Shown: piece after piece, positions 6,735 through 13,150 of the stretch
How the letters are laid out: each line of letters opens with the position of its first letter
Position numbering within the stretch: position 1 is the stretch's first letter
DNA from: JAJPHU01 sp035553375
Lineage (GTDB): Bacteria > Planctomycetota > Planctomycetia > Gemmatales > Gemmataceae
Direction of reading: 5' to 3'
Assembly (NCBI GenBank): GCA_035553375.1
Contig: DATNCY010000204.1
Location: forward strand, 1 to 20,419
Length of the DNA stretch: 20,419 bases
Position numbers and translations under genes: made by a program
Notes under the pieces: generated by a model
What the model saw: the letters and a program-made list of their open reading frames with translations, nothing else
The model's database searches: none
What the model was told of the DNA's origin: nothing

Positions 6735-8429
6735 ATGTTTGATTCCCTGTTCCGATTTTTGGGCCGCTCCAACGGCCGCCGAAAACCAAAACAGCGCGTG
6801 GTGCCGAACCTGGAAGCGCTCGAAGATCGCTGGGTGCCTTCCGCCGCCAACGGCGCCGCGAGCCTCCAGGCACTGCTGGGCAGCAACTTCAGCACGTCGG
6901 GCACTCCGATCTCCGTTGTCACGCAGACGAACGACGTCACGCCTCCCAATCAAGGCCCGGTCATTTTTTCCCCGGCTCCCCCGACGACCCTGGGAACGCA
7001 GACGCAACAGGTCAGCGCCACCTTCAGCGCCTTCAAAACCGGGGGCAGCGAATCGCAGACCGTGGCCAAGTTCGACCCCTCGCTGGGACAACTAACCGGC
7101 ATCCAGATCATCCTTGATGGCACGCTGACCAGCGACGTCAAGGTCGAGAACCTCGACGGCGCACCGAGCGATGTCAACGCCCAAGTCAACGGCAACCTGA
7201 CGTTGCAAGGGCCGGGGTTCAATCCGCTGTCGGTCACGCCCAGCATCAACGAGAGTACCACCCTCTCCGCTTACGATGGCACCCTCGATTACGGTGGAAC
7301 CAGCGGCCACGACTTCGGCGATCAGTCGGCCCAGGCGTCGAAGACCATTACCCTGGCGGCCAGTGAGAACGATTTGGCTGCCTGGATCGGCAGCGGCACC
7401 GTCTCGCTGACCGAGACTGCGCAGTCGTCCTCGATGCTGAGCGGGTCGGGCAACGAGCAAGCGCATCTCTGCGCCGAAGGTTCCGGCAACGTGAAGGTGA
7501 TCTACTCGTACACCCCCGCGCCACCGGCGCCGAGTAGCCCGCCGCCGGTCAGCCCGCCGCCCTGTGATAATCCGCCGCCGAACAGCCCGCCGCCGAACAG
7601 CCCGCCGCCGGTTATCACGCCGCCGCCGAGTAGCCCACCGCCGGTCGTCACGCCGCCACCGAGTAATCCGCCGCCCGCCAGCCCGCCGACGACTTGCACG
7701 CCGCCATCCGGTCCCGGATCGCTGACCGGCATCGTCTACGTCGATGCGGGTCATTCCGGTCATTACGTCCAGGCGGATACCGGCGTGCCGAATGTACAGG
7801 TGAACCTGAATGGTACGACGCTCACGGGCCAGACGGTGAGCCTGACGACAACGACGGCCGCGAACGGTTCGTACAGCTTCACCAATTTGCAACCGGGCAT
7901 CTATTCGCTGACGGATCAGCAGCCCTCCCAGTACCTGCCCGGCACGGAGACCCTCGGTAGCCTCGGCGGGGCGATCGTGGGCAATCAAATGATCGTGGCG
8001 ATGCCGCAAGGCGGAGACGGAATGTGTTACGACTTCGGCGAACTACCGCCGCCGCCAGTGACGAATAGCCCGCCGCCAATCGTCTCACCGCCGCCCTGTG
8101 AGAATCCACCGCCGAACAGCCCGCCGCCGGTCAGCCCACCACCGGTTAGCCCGCCGCCGGTCAGTCCGCCGCCGGTGAGCCCGCCGCCGGTCAGCCCACC
8201 ACCGGTGAGTCCACCACCGGTTAGCCCGCCGCCGCCGGTCAGCCCACCGCCGGTGAGTCCGCCTATTCCCAATTCGCCGCCGCCGATCAGCCCGCCGCCG
8301 GTTAGCCCGCCGCCGTCGGATCCGCCGGTGGACCCGCCAGCGGACCCACCGGCGGACCCACCCATTCCGTTTATTCCATCGCCCAGTAAACGCTTCCTCC
8401 TTGGCGATGGTTGGCAGTCGCTGGGATAA
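6735..8429 (+). CDS. Proline-rich surface protein with LEALEDR signature, choice-of-anchor-like and SdrD_B-like domains
   Basis: This is a 564-residue protein. ATG 6735 is chosen because AGGAGG lies ten bases upstream and the protein then begins MFDSLFRFLGR ... VVPNLEALEDRWVPSA, the N-terminal signature of many large planctomycete exported proteins. Residues of about 90-260 (FDPSLGQLTGIQIILDG ... LTLAAS-like strands) resemble a choice-of-anchor E type beta domain. Residues 262-328 are Pro-rich (SPPPVSPPP). Residues of about 330-435 (TGIVYVDAG ... GVPNVQVNLNGT ... ANGSYSFTNLQPGIYSLTD ... YDFGE) form an SdrD_B/CNA-B-like fold. A second Pro-rich block (about 437-547) leads to a basic-aromatic end, SKRFLLGDGWQSLG. 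The design is of a stalked surface or matrix protein; adhesion is an inference. No classical signal peptidase site is evident. Confidence 0.87.
   Translation: MFDSLFRFLGRSNGRRKPKQRVVPNLEALEDRWVPSAANGAASLQALLGSNFSTSGTPISVVTQTNDVTPPNQGPVIFSPAPPTTLGTQTQQVSATFSAFKTGGSESQTVAKFDPSLGQLTGIQIILDGTLTSDVKVENLDGAPSDVNAQVNGNLTLQGPGFNPLSVTPSINESTTLSAYDGTLDYGGTSGHDFGDQSAQASKTITLAASENDLAAWIGSGTVSLTETAQSSSMLSGSGNEQAHLCAEGSGNVKVIYSYTPAPPAPSSPPPVSPPPCDNPPPNSPPPNSPPPVITPPPSSPPPVVTPPPSNPPPASPPTTCTPPSGPGSLTGIVYVDAGHSGHYVQADTGVPNVQVNLNGTTLTGQTVSLTTTTAANGSYSFTNLQPGIYSLTDQQPSQYLPGTETLGSLGGAIVGNQMIVAMPQGGDGMCYDFGELPPPPVTNSPPPIVSPPPCENPPPNSPPPVSPPPVSPPPVSPPPVSPPPVSPPPVSPPPVSPPPPVSPPPVSPPIPNSPPPISPPPVSPPPSDPPVDPPADPPADPPIPFIPSPSKRFLLGDGWQSLG
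7519..7713 (+). repeat. First proline-repeat block in the surface-protein gene
   Basis: Degenerate 15- to 24-base units of the type AGCCCGCCGCCGGTC encode SPPPV, SPPPN and TPPPS runs. The block separates the N-terminal beta domain from the SdrD_B-like domain. The opposite strand carries a glycine-rich open frame as a mirror artefact. Confidence 0.85.
8044..8377 (+). repeat. Second proline-repeat block with near-identical SPPPV units
   Basis: From about 8122 to 8260 at least eight consecutive 15-base units of type AGCCCGCCGCCGGTC encode SPPPV, one unit having an extra proline. The block then shifts to PPVDPPADPPADPP. Near-identity at the base level points to recent slippage, so copy number probably varies among strains. 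Confidence 0.88.
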
Positions 8430-8441
8430 ACGATCCGCCGT

Positions 8442-8494
8442 CCGAGCCGCTTGCGGCTTAGCGCTGCTGGAACGCTAAGCCGCAAGCGACTCGG
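8442..8494. terminator. 22-bp stem hairpin of the GCCGCTTGCGGCTTAGCG family
   Basis: Arms 8442-8463 and 8473-8494 pair with one mismatch around a nine-base loop. It begins 13 bases after the stop of the surface-protein gene, fitting a transcript end. The same core recurs at 4179-4196, 4342-4380 and, degenerate, at 18467-18496 inside a coding region. Confidence 0.75.
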
Positions 8495-8696
8495 AGTACG
8501 CCGCCCTTGACGAATGGGAGGGCTTATTCGACCTGTGCGGAGATTTTCGCCCGCTGGCGCGCATTGGCCTATTTTCCGGCCGGCGCGGAGTGAGGAGAAC
8601 GATGGCGGAGCGCCGAATAAAAGACGTGACGGTTAACAGACCCTCGCAAGGACGCATCGCGACGTGAAGAAGCCTCAGGGAAGAGAGGGTGATACC

Positions 8697-10034
8697 ATGA
8701 CCAAGAGGAACACCTGGAGCGTCGCCGCCCTGGTCGTCCCATTGTTGTTCGTTGGCGTTGGCCTCGCCGAAGATCCTTGGCAGGCCGTCAGCAGCATCCC
8801 GCCGTCTCCCGATACGGAGCGTGCGGCGACGCTCGGTTGCCCGCGCTCGCTATCCACCGGGACGCCGGCGCACGAGTCCAGCGCGAGCAGATCGAGCGAG
8901 TTCCTCGGTCAGGGCGTCGCCCCGGTATCGTTCAATGAGCCGTCGCAGCAGTCGGTCCTGCCGCCGCCTCCCGATCCGCCGCCGACATTGCACACAGCCA
9001 ATCAGCCGCCGGACGCCGCGCCGCCGCCAACCTCCGGCCCCATGCCGGCTCCGCCGCCGCCGGGCGATGTTCCGGTCAATCAGGGCATCATCATCGATAA
9101 GCCCTTGCAGCATTCGTTCTGGGACAAGTGCAAGGGCTATTTCACCCAAGGCGGCGAGCGTGCCAGCGCCTCCGGCCACTGTCTTTTCCAGAGCGATCAC
9201 TGTTTCGACTACTTCGCCTCGCCGGTCACCAACCCGTTTTTGTTCGAGGATCCGCGGGCGTTGACAGAGATCAAGCCCTTGTTCATCTACCAGGGTGCGC
9301 CGCGCGGCAATCCGATTTTCCACGGCGGCAACGCCGAATACTATGGCCTGCAAGCGCGTCTGGCCGTCACGGAACGGCTGTCGTTGACCATCAATGAGTT
9401 AGGCTTCCTGACACTCAACCCCTTCAATTCCGCGGCTGGGCCGCCCGGCCAGTTCAGCCAAAGCACCGGCTTCTCCGAGATCACTCTCGGACCGAAGTAC
9501 ACCTTCTTGCGCTCGGAGGAATGGAAGACGGTGATGGCCGGCGGCGTACTCTTTCAGATTCCGGCCGGTTCGCCGAAGGTGTTCCAGAACACCGGCACGC
9601 TTGGCGTAGTGCCCTACCTATCGGCGGCGAAGAACTTTGGTCTGCCGGCCGGCTGGGGCAGCGTCAACCTGATGGGCAACACCGGCTACTCGTTCTCGGT
9701 GGATCGGCAGCGCTCGGAGTACTTCTACCTGAACGCGCACATCGACTACAACATTGCCAACACCAATAAATTCTTCCCCTTTTTGGAGTTCAATTATTTC
9801 CATTACACGCAAGGTGGCCAGGCCAACAACCCCGGCTTTGGCTTCGAGGGGTTGGATCTGGTCAATTTCGGCTCGCATAACGTCGGCGGCCGCGATTTCC
9901 TGGCCATCTCGCCCGGCTTGCGTTTCAAGCTCAACGAACACATCCAGGCCGGTGCCGCCGTCAGTTTTCCGCTGCTGAAGCAAAAGGAACTCAACGACTA
10001 CCGGCTGACGTTCGACATTATCTTCCGGTATTAG
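8697..10034 (+). CDS. Exported outer-membrane beta-barrel protein, function unknown
   Basis: This 445-residue protein has a signal peptide (MTKRNTWSVAALVVPLLFVGVGLA) with cleavage expected before EDPW. ATG 8697 is preferred over an in-frame GTG at 8664, because only this start gives a normal signal peptide and because a GAGAGGG tract lies about eight bases upstream. Residues of about 85-126 are Pro-rich. From about 180 the chain alternates as expected for amphipathic strands: ALTEIKPLFIYQG, YYGLQARLAVTERLSLTINELGF, TLGPKYTF, GVLFQIPAG, NLMGNTGYSFSV and FFPFLEFNYFHY. It ends LTFDIIFRY, with a terminal aromatic residue. This fits a periplasm-facing proline linker and an outer-membrane barrel of the kind often labelled 'transporter' or hypothetical. 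Its neighbours are other exported proteins. The substrate is unknown. Confidence 0.8.
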   Translation: MTKRNTWSVAALVVPLLFVGVGLAEDPWQAVSSIPPSPDTERAATLGCPRSLSTGTPAHESSASRSSEFLGQGVAPVSFNEPSQQSVLPPPPDPPPTLHTANQPPDAAPPPTSGPMPAPPPPGDVPVNQGIIIDKPLQHSFWDKCKGYFTQGGERASASGHCLFQSDHCFDYFASPVTNPFLFEDPRALTEIKPLFIYQGAPRGNPIFHGGNAEYYGLQARLAVTERLSLTINELGFLTLNPFNSAAGPPGQFSQSTGFSEITLGPKYTFLRSEEWKTVMAGGVLFQIPAGSPKVFQNTGTLGVVPYLSAAKNFGLPAGWGSVNLMGNTGYSFSVDRQRSEYFYLNAHIDYNIANTNKFFPFLEFNYFHYTQGGQANNPGFGFEGLDLVNFGSHNVGGRDFLAISPGLRFKLNEHIQAGAAVSFPLLKQKELNDYRLTFDIIFRY

Positions 10035-10186
10035 AGACACGAACCTTTTGGCCAGCCCGCCGCGCCAGCAAGGGAATCTTTGCCAGCCCGCAGCGCCAGC
10101 AAGGGTGTCTTTGCCAGCCCGCCGCGCCAGCAAGGGACTTCCCTTGCTGGCGCTGCGGGCTGGCAAGTCATTCGGTTCGTGCCTCT
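10033..10186. repeat. Three direct copies (31-bp period) plus one inverted copy of the CAGCGCCAGCAAGGG palindromic repeat
   Basis: Direct 24-base units start at 10051, 10082 and 10113; the inverted unit is at 10141-10164. Units two and four are perfectly complementary, and unit three differs by one base. Outer arms 10033-10045 and 10174-10186 (AGAGACACGAACC type) also pair with one mismatch and overlap the stop codon of the barrel gene. The same element occurs singly at 2813-2862. It can form alternative hairpins and probably ends the barrel transcript. Confidence 0.85.
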
Positions 10187-10310
10187 AAGCGGCCACGCGA
10201 CAAGCGGCGAAATTCATTGCGATCCGTTACGGCGTCGGATACAACCGGACGAGGGCGGGACTGCTAGTCCTTTTTTCGCGCCTCGCAAGGTTTTCCGGAG
10301 CCGTTCGCTC

Positions 10311-11846
10311 ATGCTCGCTAAACTGAACACCTTCGCCTTGGTCGGCATCGATGCAATCCCGGTCGAGGCCGAGGTCGATGTTTCCACGGGGTTGCCCAAA
10401 ACGGTTTTGGTCGGCCTGCCGGAAATGGCGGTCAAGGAGAGTGTTCATCGCATCGAGCGTGCCCTGGCCAATCTCGGCTATTCCCGCCATCCCGGCCGCA
10501 CGGTCATCAATCTTGCTCCCGCTGACCTCAAGAAGGACGCGGGTGGTTTCGATCTGCCGATCGCCCTCGCTCTGCTGGTGGCGACTGGCCAATTGTTGCC
10601 CGATCAGTTGAAGGATTTTGCTACGGTGGGCGAGCTGGCCCTGGATGGCAGCGTCCGTCCGATCAAGGGTGCGCTATCGATGGCGATGGCCGCGGCGAAA
10701 CGCGGCATTCCGAAATTGCTGGTCCCCGTCGCCAGTGCGCGTGAGGCGGCAGTGGTCAAGGCGGTGGCCATCTACGGGGTCAACACGTTGGCCGAGGCGG
10801 TCGGCATTCTGTCGGATCAGCTGCCCGCTGAGCCGGTGGTCGGCGGCATTGAGGAACTGTTCGCCCAGCTCAACACCTACGATGTGGACTTCACCGACGT
10901 TCGTGGGCAAGAGTTCGCCAAGCGTGCCTTGGTGGTCGCCGCCAGCGGAGGGCATAATGTCCTGATGCTCGGATCGCCTGGCACCGGCAAGTCGATGCTG
11001 GCGCAGCGTCTGCCGACGATCCTGCCGCCGCTGACGCCGGTTGAAAGCCTGGAGACGACGCGCATCTACTCGGCGATGGGCCGTCTACCTGCCGATGAAC
11101 CGCTGCTGAAGCGCCGCCCCTTCCGCACGCCGCACCACACCATCAGCGACGCCGGCATGGTCGGCGGCGGCACCGTCCCTTCGCCGGGCGAAATTAGTTT
11201 GGCCCATCACGGCGTGCTATTTCTCGACGAGTTACCGGAGTTCCATCGTCGCAGTTTGGAAGTGCTGCGTCAGCCGCTGGAAGCAGGCCAAGTCACTATC
11301 TCACGGGCGCTGCACTCGACGACCTTCCCCGCCCGTTTCGTGCTGGTGGCCGCGATGAACCCTTGTCCGTGCGGCTACCTCGGCGATCCGCGCCATCAAT
11401 GCAAATGCTCGCCGGTGCAAATCGAACGCTACATGGCGCGCATCAGCGGCCCGCTCATGGACCGTATCGACATGCACATCGAAGTGCCGTCCGTGCCGTT
11501 TCAGGAGTTATCCGCCAGCGCCGACGGCACCTCCAGTGCCGTGATGCGCGAGCAGGTCAGCAAGGCGCGGTCGGTGCAGCGCACGCGCTTCGGCACCGAC
11601 AACGCCACGCTCAACAGCCGCATGAGTACCCGGCAACTGCGACGCCATTGCGGGCTGGACGACGAGGGCAAGCAGTTGTTGAAGACGGCGATGGACGAAC
11701 TGGGCCTCTCGGCGCGGGCGCACGATCGCATCTTGCGTGTGGCGCGGACCATCGCGGACTTGGAAGGCAGCGAACACATCAAGGCGGCGCACGTCATTGA
11801 GGCGATCAGTTATCGTAGTCTGGATCGCAAGCTGTGGACTCGGTAA
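10311..11846 (+). CDS. comM: ComM/YifB-family Mg-chelatase-like AAA+ ATPase
   Basis: This 511-residue protein matches the usual ComM length (about 500). The N-terminal domain begins MLAKLNTFALVGIDAIPVEAEVDVS and contains GLPKTVLVGLPEMAVKESVHR, LGYSRHPGRTVINLAPADL and FDLPIALALL. Walker A is GSPGTGKS at 221-228 and Walker B LFLDE at 303-307. The family's cysteine motif MNPCPCGYLGDP ... CKC is followed by RYMARISGPLMDRIDMHIEVP. ComM is a hexameric helicase that promotes branch migration when taken-up DNA is integrated during transformation. It acts in the cytoplasm. ATG 10311 has CCGGAG ten bases upstream; an earlier in-frame ATG at 10080 would add residues encoded only by the repeat array and was rejected. 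It stands alone, with no competence genes around it. Confidence 0.96.
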   Translation: MLAKLNTFALVGIDAIPVEAEVDVSTGLPKTVLVGLPEMAVKESVHRIERALANLGYSRHPGRTVINLAPADLKKDAGGFDLPIALALLVATGQLLPDQLKDFATVGELALDGSVRPIKGALSMAMAAAKRGIPKLLVPVASAREAAVVKAVAIYGVNTLAEAVGILSDQLPAEPVVGGIEELFAQLNTYDVDFTDVRGQEFAKRALVVAASGGHNVLMLGSPGTGKSMLAQRLPTILPPLTPVESLETTRIYSAMGRLPADEPLLKRRPFRTPHHTISDAGMVGGGTVPSPGEISLAHHGVLFLDELPEFHRRSLEVLRQPLEAGQVTISRALHSTTFPARFVLVAAMNPCPCGYLGDPRHQCKCSPVQIERYMARISGPLMDRIDMHIEVPSVPFQELSASADGTSSAVMREQVSKARSVQRTRFGTDNATLNSRMSTRQLRRHCGLDDEGKQLLKTAMDELGLSARAHDRILRVARTIADLEGSEHIKAAHVIEAISYRSLDRKLWTR

Positions 11847-11903
11847 ATGCGGCGTGGTGAATGGAGGGAATTACCGACTAACCATTTGATATGGAAGAGG
11901 TTA

Positions 11904-11927
11904 TGTAGAGCGTCACCAATTTCGCCA
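11904..11927 (+). repeat. Outlying copy of the RAYT-flanking repeat
   Basis: TGTAGAGCGTCACCA followed by ATTTCGCCA matches the right-end copy at 12990-13014 except for a shorter T tract. With the inverted copy at 12043-12065 it makes a head-to-head pair about 115 bases apart, the arrangement seen in REP/BIME units. Confidence 0.75.
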
Positions 11928-11971
11928 TATCGAGTGCCTGGGGCGAGGCCGCAACGCGGCGTGGCGGAATA

Positions 11972-12011
11972 AGGGTACTATCTCCAAAACAGGGTACTAA
12001 ATGAGGTACTA
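11972..12011 (+). repeat. Three short direct repeats RGGTACTA
   Basis: AGGGTACTA at 11972-11980 and 11991-11999 and GAGGTACTA at 12003-12011 lie between two copies of the RAYT-flanking repeat. They might be protein-binding sites or chance. A similar GAGGTACTA lies at 2795-2803. Confidence 0.45.
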
Positions 12012-12068
12012 TCTTTCAGCGCCGTCGCGCTCCCGCATGTAAAAAAATGGTGACGCTCTACACAAGTT

Positions 12069-12074
12069 TATAAT
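12069..12074 (+). promoter_or_regulatory. Possible -10 box (TATAAT) upstream of the RAYT gene
   Basis: A perfect TATAAT lies four bases inside the left inverted repeat, 195 bases before the RAYT start. A matching -35 box would fall within the repeat (ATGGTG or nearby), which is weak. It is noted because so few such boxes occur in this GC-rich window. Confidence 0.25.
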
Positions 12075-12268
12075 AACAAACCACTTACGTGTAAATTGCG
12101 TACGCGCTCGCGTTTGTGTAATAGGACAACTCCACGAGCATCCGTAACCATCTTCGCATCGGCAACTCGGAACCTCCGTTCTCCTCGCTCCAGAAAATGC
12201 TTGTGCTACTTCCGCGATACGTTAAGATGACCACGCCAAGCCGCCATTCTTCGCTGCAAGGACTTGCC

Positions 12269-12952
12269 ATGCCACGCATCCCACGCCGCCATCTGTGGAC
12301 CGACGCTGCCTGCTACCATATCCTCAATCGCGGCCACAACCGCACCGCCATCTTCGCCGACGACGAAGACCGCATCGTCTTCCTGAGTCTACTTGCCCGC
12401 TATCGACAACGCTACGCCTTCCGGCTCTTCCATTACTGCCTGATGTCCAACCACTTTCATTTACTGCTGCAACTGCAATCTCCTCGCCAACTCTCGACGT
12501 TCATGGCCGGCTTGCTGCGGGCTTACGTCCATCATTGCCACCGCCGCCATCAGTTCGTCGGCCACCTTTGGCAAGGTCGATTCAAGAGTCCGGTTATCCA
12601 GAAAGACGATTATTGGCTCAGTTGCGGACGCTACATTGAACGCAATCCGGTAGAGGCGGGTCTGGTGGCCGAGCCGTGGCAATATCGCTGGTCCAGCGCG
12701 GCGTGCTATGCCTGGGGAACGGCCGATTCGCTGGTGGAGGAGAATCCATGTTACCAGGAGCTGGCGGTCGGCAAAGTGGATCAACAGCGGCTTTGGCGTG
12801 CGTTTCTGGTAGCGGAGGATGAACGAGAGGACGAAGTGCGGCGAGGCGACTGGGCGGTGGGCGATGCGCGTTTTCGCGATCGTATGGGAGAAGTCCGTGG
12901 CCGGCCACTACGCCGTCGCGGTCGGCCACGGAAATCGAATAGCCGTTCGTAA
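12269..12952 (+). CDS. REP-associated tyrosine transposase (RAYT, Y1/HUH family)
   Basis: This 227-residue protein is a single-strand DNA transposase of the IS200-like Y1 superfamily. It shows the N-terminal PRRHLWTDAACYHILNRGHNR, the metal-binding HUH motif HFH at 62-64 (within YCLMSNHFHLLLQL), GHLWQGRFKS at 98-107, and the probable catalytic tyrosine Y122 in RYIERNPVEAGLV. The C-terminus ends RRRGRPRKS, which resembles an AT-hook. The enzyme would cut and join REP-like hairpins through a phosphotyrosine link. ATG 12269 has AAGGA six bases upstream; an earlier in-frame start at 12197 adds unrelated residues. All key motifs are intact, so it may be active. It is flanked by inverted repeats that are its likely substrates. 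Confidence 0.95.
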   Translation: MPRIPRRHLWTDAACYHILNRGHNRTAIFADDEDRIVFLSLLARYRQRYAFRLFHYCLMSNHFHLLLQLQSPRQLSTFMAGLLRAYVHHCHRRHQFVGHLWQGRFKSPVIQKDDYWLSCGRYIERNPVEAGLVAEPWQYRWSSAACYAWGTADSLVEENPCYQELAVGKVDQQRLWRAFLVAEDEREDEVRRGDWAVGDARFRDRMGEVRGRPLRRRGRPRKSNSRS

Positions 12953-13052
12953 GAAATATCGACGCAACTATTTCGTGAAAAACGAGTTGTGTAGAGCGTC
13001 ACCATTTTTCGCCATTTTTCGTTTTTGTGGCGCGGGCAGCCGCAAGAAAGCC

Positions 13053-13058
13053 TATAAT
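13053..13058 (+). promoter_or_regulatory. Possible -10 box (TATAAT) upstream of the HEAT-repeat gene
   Basis: TATAAT lies 93 bases before the ATG at 13151, in the only gap upstream of this gene pair. No good -35 box is found 16-18 bases upstream, where the sequence is GC-rich. The rest of 12953-13150 holds the right end of the RAYT unit and no other gene. Confidence 0.25.
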
Positions 13059-13150
13059 GACGCCATCAATACCATGTTGCGCAAGGAGATCCGCGCGAGC
13101 TTGCGGCGATTGGATCAGCGGCGTTAGCCCTTCCTCCTGGCGAGACCATC

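Larger units (their letters stand above)
11847..12042. other. AT-richer gap between comM and the RAYT element
   Basis: No gene is supported. The stretch carries one direct-oriented copy of the TGTAGAGCGTCACCA repeat (11904-11918) and three short RGGTACTA repeats (11972-12011). It is less GC-rich than its neighbours, which suits an insertion-prone spot. Confidence 0.5.
12043..13009. mobile_element. RAYT transposon-like unit bounded by 23-bp perfect inverted repeats
   Basis: The left end 12043-12065 and right end 12987-13009 are exact reverse complements over 23 bases (core GTAGAGCGTCACC with a T5 tail). They bracket a single gene for a Y1/HUH transposase. RAYT genes are typically domesticated and flanked by the REP palindromes they act on, so this may be a 'REPtron' rather than a freely moving insertion sequence. 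No target-site duplication was recognised; HUH enzymes do not make one. Confidence 0.75.

Noticed and set aside
7092..8009. 305-codon minus-strand frame rich in Arg
   Set aside because: Antisense to the surface-protein gene; its low-complexity RRR stretches mirror the proline repeats.
8027..8485. Glycine-rich minus-strand frame with GGGLTGGGL repeats, resembling a repeat surface protein
   Set aside because: Exact antisense of the SPPPV repeats and continues into a hairpin; no ribosome-binding site.
10051..10164. Possible short CRISPR array (regular 31-base period)
   Set aside because: The 'spacers' are only about seven bases and nearly alike, one copy is inverted, and no cas gene is present.
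10080..10310. N-terminal extension of ComM beginning MPARSASKG
   Set aside because: Encoded by the palindromic repeat array; ComM proteins start MLAKLNT-like, and that ATG at 10311 has its own ribosome-binding site.
13074..13127. Small gene MLRKEIRASLRRLDQRR just before the HEAT gene
   Set aside because: Only 17 codons, no ribosome-binding site of quality, and no evidence of conservation can be seen.
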